A DNA stretch of 64,000 nucleotides from Monosporascus cannonballus (GCA_004154925.1 QJNS01000015.1:62001-126000), one strand, 5' to 3'; numbered from the stretch's first letter, positions 14,181-24,873 are shown. Notes: generated by a model not told the origin, from the letters alone. Numbers and translations are program-made.

Positions 14181-14879
14181 AAATATTATTAGGTTATTAA
14201 CGAAATTTATTATTAAGGAATACGTCAAAAAAAAATTCGAATTTTTAGAAAAAATAAAAAAAGTATTCCGGAAATTAAAAAAAATAATTACTAATAAATT
14301 AATAATAAAAATGCCAAACTTAAATAAAAAAAACGATTAAAAATAAATATTTTAAAATATGCCTTAAATATAATTTTAAAATAATAAAAAAATAATAATA
14401 AATAATATTTAATAACTTATTACTTAAAAATATTTCGAAACGTAAAATTTAAATACTAGATTTACGACAAAAAGCTATTAGTAATTATTAACGTTTTTAA
14501 GAAATAAAAATTTTTTCTTAACGGAACGAAAAAACCTTTCGATATTTATTTTAATTACAAAAACTTTATTTAATTTATAAAAACTTAAAAATTAAATAAA
14601 CGACATAAAAAATAAATAATTTTTTTGTCCAGATTTAACTTTAAGATATATTATATTAAAAAAAAAATCCAAACGGATATTTTTAATCGTAAAAGAAATT
14701 ACGATTTTAAAATCCCTAAAAAAAACATATAAATATTATAATATAATAAGGACGGTACCGTATAATTATATGAAATAATAAAAATATTAACGCCTAAATT
14801 TTTAATATAATTCCGAAATTTTTACGATACGGAAAAATAAAAAAAAATTTAATAATTAAAAGGATAATTAAAAAATTAA

Positions 14880-15720
14880 TTATTGTATTATGGCAAAATT
14901 TATATTCCTAAGGAATAATAGGAATAATTTGTAAAGGAATTTCATAAAAACCTATTATATAAATATTAAGAAATTTTCAAAATTACCAAACGGTTATAAG
15001 AACGATATAATTTTCCAAAGTTACGCCATATGGTTAAAAAGGTAATTAAGGATTACAACGTTTGTAATAAGGCTAAAACAATACGTTATAAGCCTTACGG
15101 GTTATTATAGCTTATTAATATTCCTAATAAGGTATGGAATACCATAACTTAAGATTTTATTATTAATTTACCATTATCCAAAAACCTAATTACCGGAGTC
15201 GAATACGACGGAATATGGGTAATTATCGATAAATTTATTAAATATAAGTACTTTTTACCTTTTAAAAAAAAATATAATAGCAGAATAATTAATTTATATT
15301 TTTATTAAATATTATTTCGATAAATACGGAATACCAAAAAAAATTATTTCCGATAAAAATACATTATTTACTTTAAAATTCGGTATTAACTTTTTTAAAT
15401 AAATAAATATTAAGTTTAAGTTTTTAATAATATATTATCCTTAAACGGATGGCCAAACCGAAAAATTAAATTAAATTCTGGAATAATATTTTTGGAGTTA
15501 TATTAATTATTAATAAAATAATTAGGTAAAATTTTTATTATTAGTATAAATCGCCTATAACATTTCCGTTAACAGGGATATAAATATATCTTTTTATATG
15601 GCTATATACGGATATAATATAAAGGTAAAACAACTTAAATAACCGTTTAACAAAATACCAAAAATTGCTATAATTACCCCAAAAGCAAAAGTATTAATAA
15701 CAGAAATTAAAATAATTTAA
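14880..15720 (+). pseudogene. integrase relic (element 1)
   Basis: The end of the zinc finger reads NVCNKAKT near 15056-15080. It is followed by RYKPYGLL, then a core segment TIT-stop-DFIINLPLSKN near 15145-15185 with the first catalytic Asp kept, and GVEYDGIWVIIDKF near 15198. A DGQTE-like block lies at about 15448. All are standard landmarks of Ty3/gypsy integrase. In-frame stops make it non-functional. Confidence 0.8.
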
Positions 15721-16069
15721 GCCCGTTTTTAAAACGAATTACGATTTCTTTAATAATAAATAACCTAATATTATAACAAAAAAAATTAAGGGATTAATTT
15801 TAACAAAAGGAAATAAAATTTATTTATTACGCCAAAAATAAAACGCGATTTCGAATATTTTATAAATTAAAATAAAAAGATTTAGCAATAAATTTAATTT
15901 TAAAAAATTTGGCTTATTTAAGATTAAAAAAATTATTTTTAGGATTAACTACCGATTGTCGTTATCCAAAAACATAAAAATATACCTTGTTTTCCATATT
16001 TTTTTGCTTAAATTAATACCCAAAAACGTCCCGTTAAAAATAGATTTAAAATTTGAAAAAAATTTAAAC

Positions 16070-16155
16070 GAATAGGAAATTAAACGAATACTGGATTCCA
16101 GAATAATTAAAAATAAAATCCAATACTTAATTAAATAAGAAAAATATTTATATAA
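16070..16155 (+). pseudogene. chromodomain-like integrase tail relic (element 1)
   Basis: The frame reads EIKRILDSRIIKNKIQYLIK then a stop where a Trp of the usual YLVKWKGY would be (TGG to TAA/TAG type). Such a tail after integrase targets chromoviruses to modified chromatin. A GPFKIK-like block lies upstream near 15910. Confidence 0.7.
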
Positions 16156-16914
16156 AAAAATACGTAAAAATTATTTAATTATTTAACGAATATAATGGAC
16201 CTAATTAAGACGTTTTATTGCCAAAATCCTAACTAACTATTTTTAATACGGTTAAGGTCGTAAGCGATAACGGTTTTCCGTTTAAATCTAAACCTTTAGC
16301 ATTCCAATCGAAAAAAATAAACGCCTTTATTATGGCGTTTATTTTTGAAATAAGCTACGTTTATTCCGTTTCCATATAATGTTATTTTTTTTATCTTTTC
16401 CCGCTTTTTTAATTAGTTTAATTCGTAATCTTCGAAAAGCAACTATAACCCTTTTTCCTTTAAAATATTTTTTTAACGACGTAAGCGTTATAACTTATTT
16501 ATTTTTTTCGATATTTCTTTTTAAAATTTTCGCTGCAGTTTTACGAATTCGTTTTTAATAATACGACGTTCCTTTTAAAAGCGGTTATATTCGGAATTAA
16601 TATTTTCTAACGAAAACATAATAATTATTAATCCGTTATAATAACGTTAATAACGGGTATAATAATAATAACTTAAAATATTTTTTGTTATAAAGTACTT
16701 AAATTCCTTAAATAAAAAGTAATTAAAATAAGGTAATACCTTAAATCCAAATTTGAAAATATAAGTAAACTGGTTATTGCGAATTTAACGCTAATTTGTA
16801 CGGGAAAGGCGCGCCGGTTTTTCTGTTCGATCCGCCATAATAAGTTAATAGTAAGAAAAACAGTTTTTAATTGGAAAAGAGGAATGCTTACCTTTTTATC
16901 TTTGGGACAAAGAT

Positions 16915-16933
16915 CCTAAAAGGAGGAAAATGG
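16915..16933 (+). other. polypurine tract (element 1)
   Basis: The stretch AAAAGGAGGAAAATGG immediately precedes the 3' LTR at 16934. A purine-rich primer for plus-strand DNA synthesis belongs exactly here. This fixes the element's orientation as plus. Confidence 0.75.
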
Positions 16934-17351
16934 TATTACGGATCCCCGAATAGACCCGTTCTGGAGGCCCTAGGGCTGCAGAAAAAGGAAAAGCTCCATA
17001 CTTTAAGTTACGTAACTTAAAATAATTTAATTAATTTATTAAATCATATAGATTATTATAATTTAGGTAATTTATTAAATTTAAGAAATTAATATTATAT
17101 TAATAAAATAAAAAAAGGTATAAGACTTTAAGTTTCTTATATAAATAGTTATTTATTTAATTCCGCTTTTTAGTTATTAATCTAAGTTTTTAGCCAGAGG
17201 TAACCGTACCGTTCTTTAATTAAAAGAGGAATACCGTGAAATCTCCTTAACGAATATACTGAGTTATTCCTTGTTTTATTGTTACCTGCAAATTAAGACC
17301 TTTTTCGGATACTGCTTATATTACCAGGTGGTGTATAACAGGTTCGTTACA
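16934..17351 (+). repeat. 3' LTR of element 1 (418 bp)
   Basis: Begins TATTACGGATCC, where the 5' copy keeps TG, and ends TTCGTTACA. It is followed by AATAA (17352-17356), identical to the left flank. Its last 60 bases keep more GC than the 5' LTR copy, so the two LTRs were mutated unequally. Confidence 0.9.
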
Positions 17352-17356
17352 AATAA

Positions 17357-18570
17357 GGTCTAGATAAGAATAGATTATCCGTAATTAGAATTATAAAAAA
17401 ATTTCTTATTTTTAATAACATTATAAAATCGATACCCAAAAAAAGGATACAATTCGAATATAGGAGCCTAACGATACATAGGATTTTAGCTTTTACGAAT
17501 ATCGAAAAGATTAATCGGAGGTTTATTACTGTATTAAAATTAAAAAACCAAACTTTTTTTTACCTTATAAATAAAAGGTTTAGCAAATATAGGATATTTT
17601 GAAATTTTAAAAACATAATAACGATATACTAAAAAAGATTGAAATTTTGGAAATTTTAATTATATCGAACTTAACCGCTTTTGATAATATTGGAAACATT
17701 ATTCTTAGTTAACAGATAACTTATTTGCTTAATTAATTCTTTAAGATCCGTATTAATACGAAAACCTTAACGTTTAAATAGTTCTAACGATTTAGAAATA
17801 CCTATAATAAACCAATTAAACGTATTAAAGGAAAAAAGGATATATATAGATATAGGTATTAATATACGTAAATAAAAGATAAATATTGTTAATAAAGAAA
17901 AAATAGAGGATTATAGAAATTAAAGCCTAAAAAAGTACAAAAAAATAATGATTGCAAGTAATTAATCGGAAATAATAATAATATACGGTATTTTTTTAAT
18001 AATATTAGATAAAATCTTCCTGGAATTTTTTAGCATATAAGAATTTTCTTTTAAAAAATAATTAAGAATAATAAATATCGATTAATTGTTATTATATTTT
18101 ATTATTACTATCAAGCATTTTTAATACTATATTAATTATATTCTATATTTATTTATTTGTATTAAGATTTTTTATTTATTATATATTCGGATCCAATTAT
18201 ATATATCATAATACCGACGTCACCAAAAAAATAATTTAAAAAACCGGCTCAAACTAATTTTAAGCCAGATTGTAAGAAAATTAATTAATTTAGGTTTCGT
18301 AAATTAAATAAAGTTACAAATATCAAGGTTTTAAAGACGTCAAAATTTAAAAAAGTGCTAAAAAAGTTATACGACAATATTTTATTTTATGTTTTTATAT
18401 TCCGTCTTGAACGAAAAGTTAACTTTAATCGATTAATACTTATTACCCTATATAAATAAGGAGGAAATTGCCTTTAGAATTATTTTGAAATATTATTAGA
18501 TTTCGAAAATAATCCGGATTTATAGCATAATATCGTAATTATATTATTTGAAAAAATTATTATACTTATT
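17357..18570. other. AT-rich decayed DNA between elements
   Basis: Sequence with many stops in all frames and a TpA-rich, CpA-poor composition. It may be the right half of whatever element 1 inserted into. No recognisable protein block was found. Confidence 0.4.
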
Positions 18571-19333
18571 ATTAATAAGGAATATTTCCGATTAGAAAAT
18601 GTTACGGCATTAATATACGTATTTTCGCGCAAGGCCATAAAAAATAAGCTGGTAGATATTTTCGAGGCCGGTTATTTTATTACTTAAGAATATTATACGT
18701 TATTAGATAAAAAAATAACAGCTGTTATTTGCGATTTAGATTTTAATTACGTTTGGACAATAACTTACGATATTATTCGTATTAATAGAATTAAGGGATA
18801 TAAGTATTAAGTTAATTTTTTACATATTCGATCAAAACATACTTTTATAATATTCGATAATATTCTTTTAAACGATCGATTTAAAAAGATGCTAAATTTT
18901 ATCGATAAAAATAAAAGTAAGTTAGTTTTAATAATTTATCTATACGTATTAACAAAGCTAGAATTTTTAAATACTATTTTAATAAAATATATGGTATTTA
19001 GGTAACTTATTTTATATTATTATATAGGAACCTGGTTTATAAGGAACAAAAAAGCCGACTTTAAATAAGAAATAAAAATTCATCAAAAGAATGGAACAGA
19101 AAATCAGGGCGTACTTAGGTTTATATGACAAATATCAGGACGAAAACGTACCTAAAGGATTTTGGCCTGGTAAACGTCTATTATTTATTTCTAAAAACTT
19201 TTCTAATTTTCTTTTATTTTCCGACCAGGATATTCGTATATCTCGTCAACCCCGAAATGGCCTTATATTAACGCGCAAATTACAAAATAATATTAAAACA
19301 AAAAATATATTTTTTCCGTTAATTAATAATTAG
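18570..19333 (+). pseudogene. unassigned protein relic
   Basis: From about 18574 the plus strand reads a coherent protein for some 170 codons with only two stops. It is rich in Leu, Ile, Tyr and Lys, with segments such as RFKKMLNFIDKNKSKLV near 18867. A continuous 80-codon frame starting MEQKIRAYLGLYDKYQDE follows at 19091-19333, in a shifted frame. The low stop density compared with its surroundings suggests a real former gene, probably of transposon origin. I do not recognise the family and assign no function. Confidence 0.4.
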
Positions 19334-19959
19334 CGTATCCGAACTATATTAATAGGAACTTATAAAACCCTATATTAATAAATAAGAAATATATATCAGA
19401 TTGTTAAAAAACGATCAAAACCTTGTTTTGTCCCAGGATGGCCAGATTGAAAAAAATATAAAAAATCGATTAGCGATTAATAATTGGAAAATAAAGTGCA
19501 GAAAAATAAAAAGAAATTTTTTCAAGGTAAGAAATTAATTAAAAACGAAATCGGAATCCTGAATTAAAAATGTCAAAAATATATTACGTTAAAGAAAAAC
19601 ATTTAATTAATAAGAATATAAGTATAGTATGCTTATTATGGCGTTAGGTTATCGTTATTTCTTACGATAAAACGGGAACGTTTTTTATTGTAAAAAAAAG
19701 GCTTAAAGTAGGGCGAGATATTATATCTATAATTAAGCTCGGCTAATCAAAAAGCCTGATTTTCGTATATATATTAAGAAGTTCTTTTTCGTTATAGGTT
19801 TAGCTCTCAGGTATTATTAATTACCATTATTATTTAGTATTTTTTGTCACTTTTAGTTATCAAGGTTTAATACCAGCAATATAATCGGATTAAGTTTTTC
19901 ATTTTCGATAATCCTATTTCGTACCGGGATATAAAATGGTTACCCGCACTGATCAAGAC

Positions 19960-20729
19960 TAATTCTCCCCCGACCCCATTTCATTATTTAATTTTTTTAA
20001 TCGATATACGTTCGAAACATTTCGAACAATTATAGCGCAATATTCGTTTATCGCCCTTAGATTTTTCTGATAATATCGTAATTATTTTATAAAAGTTTGT
20101 TTTGCAACTTATATTAATATCTGTTATTTGACCAATTGTCGTAATAATTACGAATATTATTCGTTTGCTTAAGAGATAATTTTTAAAATTTAATTTTTGC
20201 TAATCGGCTTAACTTTTTTTTGCTTTGATTTTTAAACCGCGGTTATTATGTTACGTACGTTTTTCGACCATTTAACTAACGATTATCGCGATATATTTTT
20301 ATTATATATGTAAAATAATTCGGGATCTCGAAAACTATAGTTCTTTGCTCGTTAAAGCTCCGTTATAACCTTTTTCGCCTGTTTCCGTATTGTAATCGAT
20401 CGTTCGTCGATTGGGTTCCGATTAGCGGTTTTTTCGATTAGTAACCTAAGTTCGTTTTGTAATTGGCGAACTTTGCTTTTAATTATTATTGTATTATTTT
20501 TTATAATAAAGATAAAGAAATTGTAAAATAATAAATAGTTATAAGCTAAGGTAAAATAATTTCCGACTAGTCGTAAAGCAGATTCTAAAAAGTAAATATA
20601 TTAGGTTACTTTTATCTGGCATTTTTTATTAGTTGCCAAATAATAAATTTATATTAGTAAGTAAGTCGATAGCTGATTAGTGGCTCGTCGATTATCAAGC
20701 CTTATCCTTATAGAAGCTGTATTCTTATA
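19960..20729 (-). mobile_element. reversed 5' fragment of element-2 family
   Basis: Read on the minus strand this is an LTR (20729 down to 20522) followed by about 560 bp of the gag-side internal region. It matches the start of the complete element at 34496-35240 block by block; for example GGAACCCAATCGACGAACG here corresponds to GGAACCTAACTGACGAATA there. No pol or 3' LTR is attached, so it is truncated near 19960. It keeps more CpG and GC than the complete copy. Confidence 0.8.
20522..20729 (-). repeat. LTR copy of element-2 family (208 bp)
   Basis: The reverse complement reads TATAAGAATACAGCTTCTAT... and ends ...TTATTATTTTACA. It aligns over its full length with the LTRs at 34496-34701 and 41629-41834. 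It sits 170 bp left of the D1 repeat, at the edge of the AT block. Confidence 0.8.
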
Positions 20730-20899
20730 AAGCCTTAATACGAAAAACCTTAAGCATTTTAAAAAGTAATTAAACATAATAAATATTATTAAAGTTTTAA
20801 ATTACAGAAAATTATATTATAAATAAATTTTAAAGAAAAAATTATTTATTTAAAAATTAATTACTAAAGAAATAATAAAACAGATAATTATAACTTTTA

Positions 20900-21309
20900 T
20901 GTGACGACTAGGCGGTTTAACCAACTATTAAACCTAAGTCGTACGGGTTTATATTAGCAGGAGTATCGTATGATTCTAAGCAATAGATACAGTAACGTAT
21001 TACGTCTCGTAATACCAAGGGCGTCTTGGGTAACGAAGTTATAGGCATTGATAAGTGTTGCAAGCTGGTGCTATCTAGACTATGGAAATAATGAGCGTAT
21101 ATATATTTATTTTGGCTCAAGGTACTCAAGCGGCTCAAACCCTTAAGCCCTTTGAACCCTTTGAGTCCTTCGGCTGGCTCAAGGGGCTCAAGGTGCTTGG
21201 CGCCTTGAGCCCTTTGAGCCAGTCACGTGATGTCTTGGCTTGGGTCAGATTCAGCCGTTCTTGTGGCCCCGACCGTTTGTGGTGAAGCCAAGACCGTTAG
21301 GTCATAACA
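20900..21309. repeat. D1, LTR-like repeat (410 bp), least mutated copy
   Basis: Begins TGTGACGACTAGGCGG and ends GGTCATAACA, so it has the TG...CA ends of an LTR. Decayed relatives are recognisable at 29960-30353 and 44493-44884 (same direction) and 52480-52854 (reverse). This copy is GC-rich, with a run of GGCTCAAGG-type imperfect repeats at 21110-21220, and shows roughly the unmutated sequence of the family. No matching target duplication is visible (TTTTA left, TTTGG right). Confidence 0.7.
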
Positions 21310-21334
21310 TTTGGAAAATGGTAAAAAATAACAA

Positions 21335-21363
21335 TTAACGCCTTAAATGCTTTAAGGCGTTAA
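21335..21363. other. perfect hairpin, 13-bp arms
   Basis: TTAACGCCTTAAA, then TGC, then the exact reverse complement. It lies between the D1 repeat and the reversed LTR piece, 20 bp before a second palindrome at 21384-21401. There is no flanking T-run or gene end that would suggest a terminator. Confidence 0.6.
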
Positions 21364-21383
21364 GGGGATATATTAACTAGCTA

Positions 21384-21401
21384 GGTGTGCTATAGCACAC
21401 C
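21384..21401. other. 18-bp perfect palindrome
   Basis: GGTGTGCTATAGCACACC is its own reverse complement. It is close to the hairpin at 21335-21363 and may mark an end of a mobile element. No function can be assigned. Confidence 0.6.
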
Positions 21402-21544
21402 AAATACGGAAAAGTCACCTTCTAATCGGAACATATATACTCCGTTGCTAGGCTACACAAAAGCTGTACGCGTTACGAGAGCGCACGCAATTAGCTGAAT
21501 ACAACAACGCAACTGATCTCCCTTATATCTGACAGACCATCGAG

Positions 21545-21613
21545 AGGTTATGCAACCTGTTAATATATTTTTCTTCAGTTATATGCTTCTGTGTGTGATG
21601 TCAGGGTCTCATA
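21545..21613 (-). repeat. F3, reversed partial copy of solo LTR family F
   Basis: The minus strand reads TATGAGACCCTGACATCACA and continues through GCATATAACTGAAG to ACAGGTTGCATAACCTCT. It matches the first 70 bp of the two solo LTRs at 22176 and 22923. The match stops near 21545, where the sequence becomes different, so this is a truncated or variant copy. It abuts the broken 5' end of the ABC transporter pseudogene. Confidence 0.7.
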
Positions 21614-22175
21614 AATCCATGCTCCTTAGTCATACCACTAACCCACGGAAAGGGCTACAATACCCGAGTAGGGGATGTCGGCATTAGGCTGAGCGGTGGT
21701 CAACGGCAGTGACTGGCAATAGCAAGAGCTATCATCAGGAATCCCAACATCTTAATACTTGATGAAGCCACAAGTTCGATCGACAACGGTGGGGAAAAGG
21801 CGGTTCAAGCGGCGCTGGATAGAGTATCCAAAGACCGTACCACAATCATGATAGCTCATCGCTTGTCAACAGTGCAGAAGGCTGAAAACGTCATCGTTCT
21901 CGCTAAGGGAAAGGTCATTCAGTGGGGCAATCACAACAGTCTTATGGCTGCGGTCGGAGGGCCTTACTGGCTTCTGGTGAACTCCCAGGGGCTGAAAATT
22001 GACGAAGCAGACTATCCCGAGAAATCCGCCGATATATCTCAACACGAGAAGCGCACTATCGACTTAATGACACTCGACAAAAGCGAAGCGGTAGTTCGCG
22101 AAAGCGTAAGCACCAGGGCAGGGAACCCAGAGTACGAGCAAAAAGGCGTGTGCAGGAGCTTTGGGACCTTGCTTC

Positions 22176-22395
22176 TGTGAGACCCTGACATCACACACAG
22201 AAGCATATAACTGAAGAAAAGTGTATTAACAGGTTGCCTGACCTCTAGAAGGTCTTCTATAGAAAGTGAAGGTGGTGAACCCTCCTTAAATACAGATAAA
22301 AACAGTGGTAGCCAAGAGATAAGAATACCGGAGTAGCCGAAGTAATTTCCACTAGCTTGTTAGCTAACTAAGCCATGGCGTAGCTAGGTTCAACA
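22176..22395. mobile_element. solo LTR F1 (220 bp) inside ABC pseudogene
   Basis: Starts TGTGAGACCC and ends GGTTCAACA (TGT...ACA ends), flanked by the perfect 5-bp duplication GCTTC at 22171-22175 and 22396-22400. Removing it with one duplication restores a continuous transporter frame (FGTLL joined to LNQKLYW). A copy in the same direction lies at 22923-23141. No internal retrotransposon sequence remains, so it most likely arose by recombination between LTRs of a full element. Confidence 0.9.
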
Positions 22396-22922
22396 GCTTC
22401 TTAACCAAAAGCTTTACTGGCCCTGGTATGTCTAGATGGCTTTCGGGGCTCTCATTACTGGAGGTAATGTAACGATGTAACTGTTGAAATACTCAGCCAT
22501 ACTGACTTGCCGTCCTAGCCTCGTCCCCGCTTCAGGCGTATCTCTTCGCTGCCATCATATCCTCATTCGCACTTCAAGGGGACTATCTTACCGTCATCAC
22601 GAACTTTTGGTGTCTCATGTTTGTTGCACTAGCCTGCGGGGCCGGTATTGGTTATTTCTGCCTCGGATTTGCTTCAACAAGGGTTTCCTTCGTGAGTATC
22701 GAGTTCTCCCGGACTGGCATCGGTGCGAAGCTAAATGAAATAGCATATTACATCTGCCTACAAGCAGGAGTACTTCGAAGGCATGAAGGCTGTCTCTTGG
22801 TTCGACGGAGAAGGCCATTCGATCGGTACACTGGCTGGATTGTTGGCCAATGACCCCGTCCAACTACACCAGCTGCTCGGTATCAACATGGCATTCGTCG
22901 CCACCTCTGTGCTGGGCGTTAC

Positions 22923-23141
22923 TGTGAGACCCTGCATCACACACAGAAGCATATAACTGAAGAAAAGGTGTATTAAAGGTTGCATGGCCTCTAGAAGGTC
23001 CTCTGTAAAAGGTGAAGGTGGTGAACCCTCCTTAAATACATATAAAAACAGTGGTACCCAAGAGATAATGATACCGGATTAGCCGAAGCAATTTCCACTA
23101 GCTTGTTAGCTAACTAAGCCATGGCGCTGCTAGGTTCAACA
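22923..23141. mobile_element. solo LTR F2 (219 bp) inside ABC pseudogene
   Basis: Starts TGTGAGACCC and ends GGTTCAACA, with the perfect duplication GTTAC at 22918-22922 and 23142-23146. It is clearly the same family as F1, with about one difference per ten to fifteen bases. It interrupts a membrane segment of transmembrane domain 2. Removing it rejoins SVLGV with TGCLII in frame. Confidence 0.9.
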
Positions 23142-24198
23142 GTTACTGGTTGCCTTATTATCGCTTTCTACTTTGGTTGGAAACTCACTCTGGTTGCTCT
23201 AGTATCCGCGATGCCATTGGCCATGGCCGCAGGATTTTTCCGGGTCCGCATCGAGAAGGCATTTGAGAGGATGAATGTCGAGATATTTGATACCAGTGCT
23301 AAATGGGCGATGGAATCCATCGCTGCCAACCGAACGGTGACGGCACTAACTATGGAAGACTGCATATGTAATAGATAAGAGAAACTACTCCAGGATCATG
23401 TCAGCAAGTCATTCAGGAGGGCATGGTTAACATCTTTGGTTTTCTCTGCAGGCGACAGTCTCCCGTTACTATGTATGGCTTTCGTTCTTTGGTAAGCAAT
23501 GCCCACGGTAGAACGTGTAAGTCTGCCTATTAACCTTTCTTCAGGTACGGGGGAAACTTGGTTGTGGAAGGAGAATATTGGAGCTTTCAATATTGTGAGT
23601 TTCCCCGCGGTTCAGTGTGCACGGTGAACGCAAAGCTCACAACCCCTCAGCGGTGGTATATATAGCAGTAATCCAGGTCCGTGGTATGGCTACTTCCACG
23701 GGAAACGCGTGAGACTGATGGGTTTGCGGCAGGGTGCCATTGGAGCCGGTCACCGGCTAAGCTTTGTTCCAAGTGAGTCTCTTTCCTCTTGCCTATACGT
23801 GATGAGTCCTCACAATATGCAGACATCGCGCAAGCCACAGCTGCAGCAAACTGAATCCAAACCATGAGACTCGAATCCCTCCCAAGCAATGGGGGGAGCA
23901 CTATACTCAACGAAGCCACCATCGACAGTTCCAGGGGGGCCAAGGTTGAGTTTTTGGATGTTTGGTTCAGATACCCTTCAAGGGAGACTCCGGTTCTTAG
24001 TGGGTTGAACATGACCGTAAGTCAAATCATCCACTACCAGGAAGCCACCGCAGAGACTGACGAGCCGTAGATCGAGGAGGGACAGTTCGCTGCCATCGTC
24101 GGTCCATCAGGTAGGCTAAATGCGTCAGCGGATTGTCATCCGTGTTAACATACTAAGGCTGCGGCAAGACAAGTATAATCTCCCTGCTTGAAAGGTTC

Positions 24199-24873
24199 GT
24201 GATCTTCTTGAGTCTGCGCATCATTTTGGGGCTGACATACCTCCTCTCAAGGTTCTACAAGGCCAACTCAGGCATGATTACTTTCGATGACCATGATATC
24301 GAGGAGATCGGGTTATGCGACCATCGGAAGACCATATCCCTAGTAGCCCAAGAGTTTAACCTCTTCAACGGCACCATTCGCGAAAACACCCTTGTTGGCG
24401 TCGACGAGACTGAAACCACAGAGAATTCCGATAGGAGGATGTTCGAGGCCTGCCGAGACGCGGGCATCCATGATTTCGTGATGTCATTACCGGAAGGATA
24501 CGACACGGTTATCGGAAGCAAGGGCGTCCTCCTCTCCGGTGGCCAAAGGCAACGCATATCAATTGCCAGAGCACTTGTTCGAAGCCCTCGACTGCTCCTT
24601 CTAGAGGAAGCGACGTCCAATCTCGACTCCGAAACGGAGAAACAGATCCAAGAGACTTTTGAAAGAACGAGGAAGGGAAGAACCATGGTCGTAGTCGCAC
24701 ATCGACTAGCTACAGTGAAAAACGCTGACGTGATCTTTGTACTGGGCGATGGGCGGGTGCAGGAGTGCGGAACTCATACATCCTTGTTGCAGAGAAGGGG
24801 TGTATACCACAACATGGCATATCCCAGTCGTTCGTTGCTGACGCGATTTCGAAGTGCTGAATTTATACTATAG
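24199..24873 (+). pseudogene. nucleotide-binding domain 2 of the ABC pseudogene, open frame
   Basis: This is the longest intact stretch of the transporter relic, 224 codons without a stop. It contains the Q-loop region (LVAQEFNLFNGTIRENTL), signature LSGGQRQRIS, Walker B LLLLEEATSNLD, D-loop and H-loop (AHRLAT). The true exon starts at about 24249 after an intron ending CTCAAG. Before it the domain lies in small exons at 23857-24009, 24071-24110 and about 24161-24195. The C-terminus PSRSLLTRFRSAEFIL is unlike family members and may be read-through into foreign sequence. Confidence 0.8.

Larger units (their letters stand above)
10080..17351 (+). mobile_element. full-length Ty3/gypsy chromovirus, RIP-inactivated (element 1)
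   Basis: A 7272-bp element bounded by two 418-bp LTRs and a perfect AATAA duplication. On the plus strand, in order: a gag zinc knuckle (11820-11861), RT with an intact YFDDILIYS motif (13885-13911), an integrase zinc finger and core (about 14890-15700), and a chromodomain-like tail (about 16075-16150). A purine-rich tract ends just before the 3' LTR at 16933. The gag-RT-integrase-chromodomain order defines chromoviruses. Many stop codons mean it encodes nothing now. Its target appears to be older decayed transposon DNA. Confidence 0.9.
21614..24873 (+). pseudogene. ABCB-type (MDR-like) ABC transporter pseudogene
   Basis: A relic of a fungal full-size ABC exporter. It starts inside nucleotide-binding domain 1: signature LSGGQRQ then stop at about 21700-21732, Walker B ILILDEATSSID, H-loop IAHRLS. 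It continues through the linker and transmembrane domain 2 (NFWCLMFVALACGAGIGYF near 22598; VTGCLIIAFYFGWKLTLVAL near 23142) to a full domain 2: Walker A GPSGCGKT split by an intron at 24111-24160, LSGGQRQRISIARAL near 24535, AHRLAT near 24698. At least five GT-AG introns can be inferred. Stops are seen at 21730 (CGA to TGA in LSGGQRQR), 22439, 23377 and 23857 (ANR to AN-stop). Two solo LTRs interrupt it. The first transmembrane domain and Walker A of domain 1 are missing. The second Walker B reads LLLLEEATS, with Glu in place of the usual Asp. Confidence 0.88.

Noticed and set aside
22176..23141. F1 and F2 as introner-like introns (both begin near GTGAG and contain GCTAAC).
   Set aside because: Perfect 5-bp duplications (GCTTC, GTTAC) and TGT...ACA ends fit solo LTR insertions. 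No GT-AG pair removes exactly the repeat while keeping the restored frame.
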